Origin: Endothia cerciana
Lineage: Eukaryota; Ascomycota; Sordariomycetes; Diaporthales; Cryphonectriaceae
DNA: 64,000 nucleotides
Assembly: GCA_026119935.1 (NCBI GenBank)
Contig: JALRMH010000022.1
Coordinates: 372,001-436,000 of the forward strand
Direction of reading: 5' to 3'
The notes beneath the pieces were generated by a model. It made no database searches. It saw nothing but the letters and a program-made list of their open reading frames with translations, and was not told the DNA's origin. This document shows positions 48,222-58,760 of this stretch, one piece after another. Position 1 is the first letter of the stretch, and each line of letters opens with the position of its first letter. A program made the position numbers and the translations under genes.

Positions 48222-48587
48222 GTGGATGGATTGGGCGTCGGTTTGACTCTGGAAAATGACAACAAGTCACGGCCAACCAGTACGGCAATGGCTGGGAGGG
48301 TCATCTGGCTTGTGTGCGAGGACTGTGGCGCGAGTAAGAGGATTGTCGAACCAGTCGGGGACCCCGGGAGATATTTCTATGACGGTGATGTTGTAAGTGA
48401 TGCAGGTGAAGATGCTGGTGGTACAAGCACAGAGATGACGAGGGCTATGACTCCTGATTCTCCTTCATCTGAGTACCATGAATTGGAAAGAAGTGTTGCG
48501 GACGTTGGGATCGTAGTGGACAAGAGGCGGCCCGCGCTTGTGAACTCTGTAACGACCGGACGTGTTCCGGATATGCACGAGGAATAG
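48222..48587 (+). CDS. Small hypothetical ORF with a CxxCG motif
   Basis: A 121-codon frame starts 70 bp after the MFS stop codon. It encodes VIWLVCEDCGASKRIVEPVG and a Ser/Asp-rich acidic second half ending DMHEE. I do not recognise a family. It could be a separate small protein, or an alternative C-terminal exon of the MFS gene reached by splicing past its stop. Codon use looks ordinary and no intron signals decide the case. Existence as a gene is uncertain. Confidence 0.3.
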   Translation: MDGLGVGLTLENDNKSRPTSTAMAGRVIWLVCEDCGASKRIVEPVGDPGRYFYDGDVVSDAGEDAGGTSTEMTRAMTPDSPSSEYHELERSVADVGIVVDKRRPALVNSVTTGRVPDMHEE

Positions 48588-50186
48588 AGGGGCGCGGGAG
48601 GGGGGGGGGGGGATTCAACATTCTCATTCTTCGCCAAGTGCTTGGCCTGTTCATCACCAGGTCTCTGCAGGGCATGAGGTGAGTATCATGACAACTTCCT
48701 TGGTTGACAACGAGGCGCCGGTGTTGGACGTCCTTTTAGATCCTACTATGAAGGGTGGGTAATATCCATAAGTCTCGGTTTCTCCAAAGCATGTTATACG
48801 ATGCTCTTAGCTACTTTTATGATCACACGAGAGTTGGAAATGATAACAGGACGCCCCGAGAGCGCATGACACGTCAAGACTTAGGGACGTTGGCGCTTGT
48901 TCAGCCATCTCTCCACACCCCTCCTCCTAATTTCCTTCTTCGTTTTTGTATGTATTGGTTTGGGGGGGGGGGGGTTGCCATGGACCATGTGGTGCTGAAA
49001 TTTGCGGATGTATCTTGTCTTTCTCCCTTGATTGTGTTTCACGGTTACCTGAAGGCAATAGGAGCAAAAAAAGAAGAGAATGTTCAGAGGGTGAGAGAAT
49101 AGAGGTGTGTGAGCGGGACACAGTGGGGTGGGCTTGATTAGGATGAGGGCGAGGCAATCTAATTAGACTGTAGAGCCTTGAAAAGTTCCGAGTTGATGTA
49201 GTCTGTATGATCTCATCAACACTTTCGTTCCGAAAAGGAATGCCCGCTTCTGTACTCCATAGCGGGCGATAAAACCCTGTTTTATAGGTCTCGTGCCTAA
49301 GACTCTATCAGATAAGCAGCACCCGAGTTCTTCCTAGTTGCTCATGAAGACACCCCTCGAGTAATGCTTCCTTTCCTTCCTCCCAGGACTGCAGAACCTC
49401 TGGGTTATACACAGAAGAGTGTCTTTGGACTTTCGCCTCCGATTTGACGGGCTGCCCCCCCACGAACGAATTAGAGTGCTGGTATGCCACTTCAGCTCAT
49501 CTTGCTCATTCAGGCAATATTCGAGACGATGAAGGAATCTTCCGTAGTACCGAGGTGATTTTGGTGGGCCCCTATGACCCCACCGTGCTATCAATGGGGC
49601 ACCAATCTTGGGAAGTTCCATGGAACGACGCCTGCTGCCTGGCGAGTACCGTAGTTAGAGGGCCATCAGGCCAGACCAGACCAGACCAGATCCGACCAAA
49701 TTAGAATCCGCAGTACAGAAGCCAACGGTGGAACGCGATACTGTACCGACATCGGGCCGGAAAGGCTAGTCACGGATTGTCGTGAGGGTCGTCCGAGGAG
49801 GGGGGCATACAGCTCGACAATACCACCCAACCTGACACCTGCAGCCTCTGATCGGGAGAGCACTTGACTTGACTGGTATACGAGTCCCAGCCCTCTGGGT
49901 CTCAAAAGTCTTGGCGATGGACAAGCAGAGGGCGAGGGTCCTATAAGATCGGGACGCACGACTCGAGCACCCGTAATCTCCGCCCCAAAAATGATGCCCT
50001 GTTTCTCGCCACAGCCGCCGACCAGGGTCTGCCCCTTACGCAACACGATCAGCGGCGACTGGCTGGGGCGGCATCGAACTTTTCGTGGGACTTGGCGATG
50101 CGGGACGCGATGGATGCTCCTAGAACACATTATCACTCGCAGCCAGGGCATACACCACCTTTCACGCCTCCAGCTTTCCACCCAGC
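48588..50186. other. Intergenic region with G runs
   Basis: 1.6 kb with G13 runs at 48600-48612 and 48962-48974 and a CCAGA tandem repeat near 49671-49690. No gene is supported. Confidence 0.5.
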
Positions 50187-51623
50187 ATGGGGAGGATGGC
50201 ACTCGACATCAGGAACCTAGACTACAAGCCAGTACTGCTCGACAAGAGGGAAATCCGCCTGTTGGAAATCCAGACGGGCCGGGACATCAACGACCCTGTC
50301 GTGAGCCGCCTGGTCAATGTCAGGGTCACCAAGGACCTCGAATATATCGGCCTCTGCGCGCTGCTGAGGGACTCCGAAGACGACGACACCGAGAATATCT
50401 GGGTTAACGCCTGCAGGATTTCCGTCCCCAAAACCGTCGGCCAGGCATTACGCCACGTCCGCGCCCTATTCCTGCGGGAGAAGGCGACACTCTACCAGAC
50501 GTCGTCCAACGACAGCTCACTAGACGCACAACCCGCGTCAACCCGCCGCCCCTCAAAGGCAAAGAAACCGCCGGCGTGGCTGAGGCACGTCCTTCGCGGC
50601 TTCCGGTCCATCCTGCCGGACGATGAGCCAACAAGCCAGGCCGCCGCCGCCCGCCAGGTGCCGCTGCGCGTCTGGCTGGACTGCATCTGCATCGACCTCC
50701 GGAACCCGGTCGAGGCCGAACAGAGGCGGGCCCACCTGACGCTGGCCTACGAGTCGGCCAAGATCACCGTCGGGTGGCTCGGCGTGAAGGACCCGACGTC
50801 GGACCTGGGCATCAGGTCGTTCAAGCAGCTTGACACCCTGTTCCCGCCCAACTTTGGCGACCCGCAGGACAAGATCGACCACCCCGAGAACTACTCGCCG
50901 GTGATGAGGTGGCTCTCGCCGCTCGCCCCCCTCTGGGAGGAGGACGCCAGGGTCAACGGGAGCCCGGAGAAGGGCCCGGTGTTTGTGGCCCTCAGAAACT
51001 TCCTAAACCGGCCCTTCTTCAAGCGACAGTGGATCCTCGAGGAGCTGACGCTCTCGAGCTTTCCAGCTTTCCTGCTGGGTGACGAGATCGTCTCGTGGAG
51101 ACAGTTGTTGCAGTGGAATCGGACAGACCGTGAGCCCTTTTTTTTTTTTTGAGTCTTGCCCTCCTCCCCCTTGTGCCTCTTTGTCTTTTCTATTCCTTTT
51201 CCCTTTCTTTTTCCTTTTTCCTTTTTCCTTAAAAAAAATTACTTTTTATATATATGTATATTTTTATCTGAGTCCGCGTGGCTACTGCCTGCTTTCCGGA
51301 GGTCAAGAGAAGGAGGATAAAAGGAGGACGATCTCGTTATCAAGCATTGCCGTCGAACTCTTTGTCCATGACTGACAGGCTGTGTGCTAGTGGAAATCGA
51401 GAAGGGGGGGGCCGAAGGGTTCTCAGATGTAGTTCTCGAGGCTATTAGGAAGATGCCGAAGATGGACATCGGCGTGGTTTTCACTTTGTTGGACGCTTTC
51501 GACCGCAGACGGGGTCGGGGTGATTCAAGGGATCTCATGACCACGACGGGGTCATCATTTTCAACAAATAGCAATGTTGAGCCGTCGCCACGACCAAACA
51601 CTTCACTGACGGATGGCAGATGA
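50187..51623 (+). CDS. Divergent heterokaryon-incompatibility (HET) domain protein
   Basis: Two exons, 50187-51129 and 51379-51623, with a long 249-nt AT-rich intron (donor gtgagc, acceptor ctgacag), giving 395 aa. Splicing joins NRTD to RCVLVEIEKGGAEGF. ATG 50196 is an alternative start. HET-type features are an LLEIQTG start, a TVGQALRHVRALF helix, VWLDCICIDLRNPVEAEQRRAH (counterpart of the WIDAICINQ motif) with YESAKITVGWLG, and FLNRPFFKRQWILEEL (counterpart of the RPWFxRxWVxQE motif). The usual N-terminal SYVWG motif is replaced by IGLCALLR. HET proteins trigger cell death on fusion of incompatible hyphae. The short second exon is Ser/Arg-rich; homologues are often longer, so C-terminal shortening is possible. 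Confidence 0.82.
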
Positions 51624-53098
51624 GAGATGGTACGAACATCACGGTTCATGTTGTGGGCAGCGGGGGACGGTATGTGTTCAATGGCGTTTAAAGAGGTGAG
51701 AGGGGGCGAGGGAAATTGCATGTCAACCAACGCTGATGGTTAAACTCATTAGGTGGTAGAGTTATCCACAAGCCTACTCGTGACTGTTTGGGGGGGGGGG
51801 GGGGTTGCATTTACGGCTTCTGGCCTGTCACTTTGGTCTGAGGGACGGCGGCAGGCCTTTCGAAAGTAGAACGCATGATATCCAAATACAAAGCGATGCA
51901 CAATTGACGGAGTATCAAGTCCGGTTCCGCCGAGGCTATAGCATATATAGATGCCTCACAACTCCATAATACCCACTGTGGTGGCTCCTCCTTGTTGGTA
52001 CTGCTTCCCCGAGAGGATCGCGACTTGGCGTGCTAATTACGACGACTCTGAAGGAGAAGTCTTGTGTGCAGAGCCATTCTGGTAGTTAGCAGCCGCGAGA
52101 TTGATAGCCTGGGTATTGAGTGAAGAGATTTGCGACCGATCATGCTGCAGGACAGAACAGGGATGGGTTATGCCACAGAAGGGAGACCGAATATCATAAA
52201 AAAAAGTGAAAAAAAATAAAAAAATAAAAAATAAAACTTGTCCACCCCCCCCCCCTTTTTTTTTTTAAATTTTTTCGAGGGAGGGGGGGGTTTCCGGATT
52301 GTCCTATAATTAGAAGGAACTGCCATCTTATCCACATAATATTTAGATGGCCAGCTATCTGCCATAGTAGGTAGATATCGGGTTATCTAGGCTGGGTGGA
52401 ATTCTTTTCATCTTTTTCTCCAGCCCCGCTGTATTTACTTTGCCCCTGAAAATCCGTTCTTAATTCTATGAATATCCGCTCTGCCTTGATAGCCTGACCC
52501 TGCCCAGTGATTTGGATCCTCTATCAAACGCACAGATGGGTACTAGGCTCCGCGGTATGGGATGGGGATTGATGTTTGATAAACATGGCGCAGGGGCGTT
52601 AATTCTTCTCCGTCTCACGTCGCGTCCTCTTATTTTTGGACAGGACGGCGGCCCACGATCAATGTATGATCACACAGGAGCTAGCCCCGACCTTCAACCT
52701 CATGTGCAAGACACATAAGGCCAGAGTCAAGATCGTCCAGCAGAGACACTATCACCCAGCGCGGGGCCGGGCTCTCATACCTGAGCTATAGGAGACCCTA
52801 CCAACGGCTTGTGAATCCAGGCTCCAGCCAACCCCCCCTGAACATGTCATAAAGGTAGGGGTATCAATAAGTACTCAGGGATGTACATGCACGGAGCCGG
52901 GATCAAGCAGCTGATGTCTTGTTGGTGAAGTATCTCTATTATGGGTATCATGATATTACATAAACCATACAAGCATGCGCCCCGTGAATTCCACTGGACG
53001 GCTGCGTCCTGAACTTTACACATGGGTTTCATACTTGTGCACAATTTCCCTTTTTTTTTTTTTTCTTTCTTCTTTTACCTCCCTCAAATGCTCTGGGC
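51624..53098. other. Intergenic region rich in homopolymers
   Basis: 1.5 kb with G15 (51790-51804), A-rich runs (52197-52236), C11-T11 (52245-52266) and G8 (about 52283-52290), then a T-rich tract (53051-53064) just past the transporter stop. No gene is seen. Confidence 0.55.
52197..52290 (+). repeat. Cluster of A, C, T and G homopolymer runs
   Basis: Within under 100 bp the sequence passes through A-runs with single T or G breaks, C11-T11, AAATTTTTT and a G8 run. It resembles a stack of slippage-prone tracts rather than a gene or element. Confidence 0.8.
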
Positions 53099-54924
53099 CT
53101 AGATCTTCTCACCGAGCTTGTCCTCGGCGGCGGCAGCGGCAGCCTTATCGGCCGAATTCTTTCCCCACCGCCCAGTGAAGAAGTTGGCCGCGCTCCGGGT
53201 GACGTTCCTGAAGTTCTCGGAGACGGTCTCCCGGGTGGGCCTCTCGAAGAGCAGGTCGATCTCCTCGAGCGTCTTGTCCTTGGTCTCTGGCATGAACAGC
53301 AGCTGGTAGAACCAGCCGAGGACGGCAATGCCACCGTAGAAGCCCAGCGACAGACCCGTGGGCGTCATGGCGTCCTGCATGGCGCTGAAGTTGTACGTGA
53401 CGATGAACGAGGCCAGGAAGAGCAGCGCGTCGGAGGTGACCATGCCGTACGACCGCAGGTAGGTCGGGTAGACCTCAGAGGGGATGACCCACGTCAGGCA
53501 GGCGTAGCAGCCGAAGAAGCCCATGTACAGGATCAGGCCAAGGAGGTAGCAGGCCTCGGCGCCGCGCAGGTTGGTTTCCAGAGAGATGTGGTAAGAGCCG
53601 CCGATGATGGCCAGGCCGACAAAGAAGCCCGGCAGCATGGCGTTGGCCCAGAAGCGCCGCCCGAACTTCTCCATCAGGAAGATGGCCGGGATGGTGCCGA
53701 TCAGGAGGGACCCGCCGCCGACCAGGGACATGTAGTTGGACTGCTCGTCGTCGAAGCCGATCTGGTTCATCAGGGTGCTCATGTAGTACATGATGGCGTT
53801 CACACCGGTCAGCTGGCCGAGCAGGATCATGATGTTGGCGTAGATGAGGGCGCGGCGGCAGCGCGGCACGGTGAAGAAGTCCAGCCACGGGAAGCGCTTG
53901 TTGACGGCGCTCTCGTTGACGACGGTCTCCTCGTGCTGGACGGACGCCTTCATGACGAAGAACTCCTCCTTGGAGTCGGCGTGCTCGATGCCACGGATGC
54001 GCTTCCACACCTTGTAAGCCTCCAGGGTCTTGCCCTTGTGCATGAGGAAGCGAGGCGACTCGGGCAGGAACAGCATCCCGGCGAACATGATGGTCGAGAA
54101 GACGAGGGAGGAGCCGAGGATGTAGCGCCAGTTGCCCGGGACCTTGAGGAACATGGCTGCCACGGCGTAGCCCAGGACCTCGCCAAGGGCAATGTTGAAC
54201 TGATAAAGCGAGACCAGGTTGCCTCGCATCCTGCGCTCGACAGTCTCGGCAACGTAGACGGGGACCGTGCCACCCTCCAGACCGACACCGAAACCAAGGA
54301 TCACACGGGCGCCGACGATCATGCCTGCTCACATCAGTCAGCGGCCGGCCTACGAAATGGGGCGCGGGCGGGCGGGAGGGATCAAGACTCACCGAAGTTG
54401 ATCGAGCCGGCCTCAAGCGCAGCGCCGACGGTGTACAGGAGAGTCGAGATGATAATTGCCCACCGCCTACCGAACCGCTCGTTGGCAGGCCCCAGGATAA
54501 GCGCACCGCCCACCGCTCCCAGCGGCATGGCGGAGTTCACAAGACTGTTCTGCCGAGTGGTCAAGCCCAGGTCCTTGGGGAGGTACAGGTTGGCGCCGGA
54601 GATGAGGGACTGGTCGAGTCCGGAGAGGAGGCCGCCCATGGAGGCGAACGCGACGATGACCCAGGTGAAGTGCCTCGGGTCCTTGAACTGCAGGTGGAAG
54701 AAGCCGGTCTTCAGGCCACCCGCGGCCTCGAGCTCCGTCTCCATCTCGTTAATGAAGGCGTCGATCTCGTAGCCTCCGGCGGTGGCGACGGCCAGGGCCT
54801 GTCTCTCGTCCATGGCAGGGATGCCATCGGCCCTGACGGGGTTCTCGAGCTGGGCCTCCTTGAGCTTCTTGCCATGGGTGTTGGGAGTGACCGTCGGGGC
54901 CACCGGTGTCACGGAGTCAGCCAT
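53099..54924 (-). CDS. Sugar/polyol transporter (MFS sugar porter family)
   Basis: Two exons, 54924-54393 and 54324-53099, with a 68-nt intron (54325-54392), giving 585 aa. The chosen start is MADSVTP; an in-frame ATG at 55005 would add 27 residues. Sugar-porter signatures are GGLLSGLDQSLISGA in helix 1, NERFGRRW (loop 2-3), PVYVAETVERRMRGN, LPESPRFL before the central loop, LLGQLTGVNAIMYY (helix 7), SEVYPTYLRSYG and FMPETKDKTLEEID after helix 12. About 12 helices are present with cytoplasmic N- and C-tails; the C-tail is Ala-rich. It imports hexoses or polyols by proton symport in related proteins. The loop 4-5 motif usually starting PxYxxE is present as PVYVAE. The exact substrate is not readable. 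Confidence 0.92.
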
Positions 54925-57900
54925 GATGAGCCGTGGCTGGAAGGGGTCGTCCGCAAGATCTGGGATGCCGGCTGGGTGGTGTGATCTTATCTGGGTTGAC
55001 GACACCTGCGAACTGCTGCAGGAGGGCTGATGGTGCAGAGCGGGTTACAGGGGGGGGGGGGAAGAGGAGGCGGGTAGTAGTGTGACTGGGAAACGACAGC
55101 TAGTGGTCCAAGTGCGAGAGAGGACGCGACCAGTATTTATGGTCCATGTCCATCGCGTCGTGCCATGTCGTCGCCCCCATCGTCAGTCGGACACTAGACA
55201 AACTTATTTTCGCCCGCCCTGGGCACTGGAACCCTTAGGTCGAAAGCGCGTGGTGTGGAGACCCCAGACTGGAGCAGGGCCGAGATCTTCCGCCGGGGCC
55301 CCCAGGGGGTTCGATGACCCAAGCTGCATCACAGGCGCAACATGGACTTCCCACCTAGCCGGTGTCGCTGTTTTGTTCGCGCTTTACCCCGGATCATGGG
55401 GCCTGTCGATCATGTGCCTGTTCACATAACCTCTTTCGATGTCAGGCCTTCGGCGCGCATTAGTCCTCGAAGGGAGCAACGCGACGCCCTCGCAGCGGCC
55501 GGAGTGCAGGATGCCTAGGTGCGTCGAATATGCCGGGTTCCGGATGTGGGAAGGGGTGCCAGGCCCCCAGGAAACCCTCGCCGACTCTGACTCGCTCTAG
55601 TGGTGTTCTCCTGATATGCTGGATTATAACGTGGCCATCGTGAGAGGTGGACGTCACCGGAATATAGAGCGGCCCAGATACGCCATCTAAATTAGGTGCC
55701 GGGACAAGGTCTGCGCGCCCACGCAAAGGCAAGATGAGGTGAGCGTCAGGACGACGGGGCCCCAATGCGCGCCGTCCCCAGTCGTCTCCGGAATCCCCAC
55801 AGCACGTGCCCGGTTTTTCTCCCTCTGGCACTGGGCGCACCCAGTTTTCTCCAGGATCAGGCCTAACTCCACCTCCAGAAAGAAAGATGTGACCCTGGAG
55901 TGGAGATCCCCAGACAGAGGGGAGGGCAAAAAAGGGCCGACGCGCTGGGAGCTTCCAAGGTTCCCCAGACCGGCGGGGGTTGTCGACACCACCACGGACG
56001 CACCGCGAGGTGTCAGTCGCAGGCGAAACACCAATCAGTGCCGTTGGGGAAGAGAAGATGCGGCTCAACCAAGAGGGTGCCACAAGAGAAAAAGCCAAGT
56101 CTGGTCAAGACCCTCTCCGCCAAGGGCCGTAGCACCAACGTGTAAGCGATCCAGGGGGTCTGGAAGAGGATTCATCCACGCCCATCGAACCACCCACCGG
56201 GCTGACTCGCTTCCAACTTGGGTCCCACCGTTGCTGGGGCGTGTCGCCGAGGAGCGCCCGGGGCTAGCGTCATCGCGGGCGTCGCCGAGCACACCACCAA
56301 CGGGTACCTGTCGACCTAATGCGGGCGACGACGCCGTTGTGGCAAGATCCCGCATCGATCACGCCGGTGGGTGTTTCGGTATCGACATGCCAGAGAACAC
56401 CAGGATCGGAGAAGAAGAAGGACAGAAGGTTTGACCACCTGGTCGCGGAGCCTCGATTATCACCCAGGAAATGATCGAACAGAGGAAGCCTCGTCTGGCT
56501 GGGCTGAAACCACTCACCCCGGAGTGACAATGTCGGCTGGGGTCCCAAGGACATCCCTCCGTATACCACATGAGGCGAGGACCTCGTTCACGCCCGCTGA
56601 GAGTGAAGACACCCGCAGCCCCATGCCGAGAGTTGAGAGAAGACCTCGCGGTTTCGAAGATACGAGAGCAGTGGCGGCAACGCCTTTTATAGAATGTCCT
56701 GGTCGGCACCGCGAACGGCCACGCGCGTGGGCAAGGGCCTCGTGAAAGATGCGTCTGAGAGGCCCTGGAGACTCCTCCTTTCCCCAGACTACTTCCCCAG
56801 ATGCCTTCTTGGACCCACTTTCTGATCTGGTCCTCGCAGGGCTGCCGTACCACGTTGTCATCCGGCGCAGCGACGAAGGGCAGCCAGCCCAGGTACGGCG
56901 CAGGTCTGGCAAATCTTTCGGCCGGCCCTGCGAGTCCGGGGCTCTGGTGCGTGGCCGCCGGTGCGCCGACCACTTCCTCCACGCTTCCGGGATCCTGTTT
57001 CTGCGTGTGGGCTTGGTCCTGGGGCTTTGATGTGTGTTGTACCCTGGCTTCTCGCGCACGCGCAGCCTGGGTTCACAGATTCGTAGATCTCGGCCTCTTG
57101 TCAGACATCAAGGCATGATGGCTACTGAACGACACAAGCGTCTTTTTGTGTCGCGTACACACCGTCACCCCAGGCCCTGTTTGTTTGTCTGAAGAGGATA
57201 TCGCGGGCCCATCCTGCCAAGTCGGGCGGGAAAATCTCTGAGGAAGCCATCGAAACATTGTGAAGGTCTCGGAGAGGACGCATTCCGCGGACAGCTTTAA
57301 CCAGTACGTTGAAGGCCTGCGTAGTATTATACCACTCTACCGAGGCTTCATCATTACTTGAGGTGCCGAACCTGTGAACGTTCCTATTCCCTAGAAAGGT
57401 GCGCCGTGCTCGGGGTCCCGAGCTGACCTTCCGTCATCCGTGTGGTGGCTTTTTATTTTATGTTTATTCCCGTTGGGCTACCAAGGATATCATTTCGTGG
57501 TGCCCGACGGAGCTCATCTGCCACCCAAACCCCTCCCGACGCGTTGCACCCTAAGCTGTCGTTCGTCTTCAGCTCTTCAAGCATTAGCGTTCAGCCCCTG
57601 TCTCCAGAGCCTTGAAGACGTGGTCGCCACCGCTTTATCAAGAAAGCGTTGTCGTATTCATCGAATTTAAGGTCTCGGCATACCCTCGCCGTCTTTGCAA
57701 TTCTGAAGAGTCTCTCTGTATCATACTCGCAGTAATCAGCGTTCAGCTCCTCATCAATCTGCTAGGCTCAGGCTTGTCTATCCATAGGCCATTGCTCCTC
57801 CCGTCTAGGATATTGAGCATATACCTTCCAATACTCAGCATAGATCCGGGTGACCTATCAGGGAGCCTGTTTGTCTTGCTGCGGCCGTGTTCGAGAAATC

Positions 57901-58193
57901 GAAGGGGCTGGGACTTACTTATATCTGCAGAAACTGCCACCACTTGTGGTAAAGAGAATGTGCGTCCTGGGTTTTCTCGGCTGAAAGCAGAACAAGCCTT
58001 CCATGGGAGTATACTAGTCCCCATAGACACGCCGGAACTCTGAATTCTCTCTCGCAAACTTAAGCATCAGCTTGAAATCAGCAGAGCCCCCCCCCCCCCC
58101 CGTCTCCAGCGATCGCCCCTCTGAGATGGTCTTCCAGATCTCTACACGTCGGTGGACCGAAATTACCCCGTCCACAGTTGGTCGTGACCTGAA
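54925..58193. other. Gene-poor region including an unassigned GC-rich block
   Basis: 3.3 kb. The first few hundred bp is transporter leader and promoter with a G12 run (about 55050-55061). From about 55460 to 57060 both strands carry long overlapping open frames (up to about 230 codons) with Pro/Arg/Ser-rich translations, no domains and no consistent strand. I see no terminal repeats. 57300-58190 is plain intergenic sequence with a C15 run (58087-58101). Confidence 0.45.
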
Positions 58194-58760
58194 CTACCGC
58201 CTCCTTCCCGGCCTGTTGTAGCTCAACAGGCTGTTATCCTCCCACGCTGGAACCACCTCACCCGTCCGGCCGTAACTTACACAGCGCATCTTGAACCTGA
58301 ATATCCCTTTGACATCGTTGTCAGACGTGCGATAATATGCCGACACAGCCGCTGAGGTCTGAGCTCGACCCTCTGCGCTGTCCTCCTCGGGGAGACTCGG
58401 ACCCATCCGCAACAGGCGAGGACAGAAGTCATGTCCACGCCTCCCCGCAGCGGGAACGATCTTGATGGGCTGGGGGAGGGGGGGGGCGCCTGTTATTTGC
58501 TGTTCTGACGCCCTTGACCCGTCCTGTGCTGTCCACCGACAGTTCAACCGCATTCCCGACCACCTTCTTGCCGTACCTCTTCACGGCCTTGTCGAGGAAC
58601 CATCTCGTCACATCCGCAGCATCGATCCATCCCGCACCTGGGTCAGAATACGTCTCCTCGATTCCCCGCCTCCTTGGCCCCTTCAGCACCTCCAACCTCT
58701 TGCCGTTTACAATGCGAACTATCTCCACGAGCCTTAGAAGAGACCATGTGAGAAGGCGTG
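58194..58760 (-). pseudogene. FAD-dependent oxidoreductase (DAO-type) pseudogene fragment
   Basis: Minus-strand segments in different frames resemble the middle and later part of D-amino-acid-oxidase-like flavoproteins: IVNGKRLEVLKG, YSDPGAGWIDAADVTRWFLD, VVGNAVELSVDSTGRVKGVRTA, and, downstream, EDSAEGRAQTSAAVSAYY, DVKGIFRFKMRC. The N-terminal FAD-binding GxGxxG and the C-terminus are absent. Frames change across a G/C-rich patch near 58480-58490. It is a truncated relic; the substrate class cannot be assigned. Confidence 0.6.

Noticed and set aside
51130..51155. HET protein ending in a poly-Phe tail after reading past position 51129
   Set aside because: This is read-through into a T-rich intron with donor gtgagc; splicing to 51379 restores a normal frame.
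53588..54772. 394-codon plus-strand frame
   Set aside because: Antisense shadow of the sugar transporter; it reads through that gene's intron and shows no domain.
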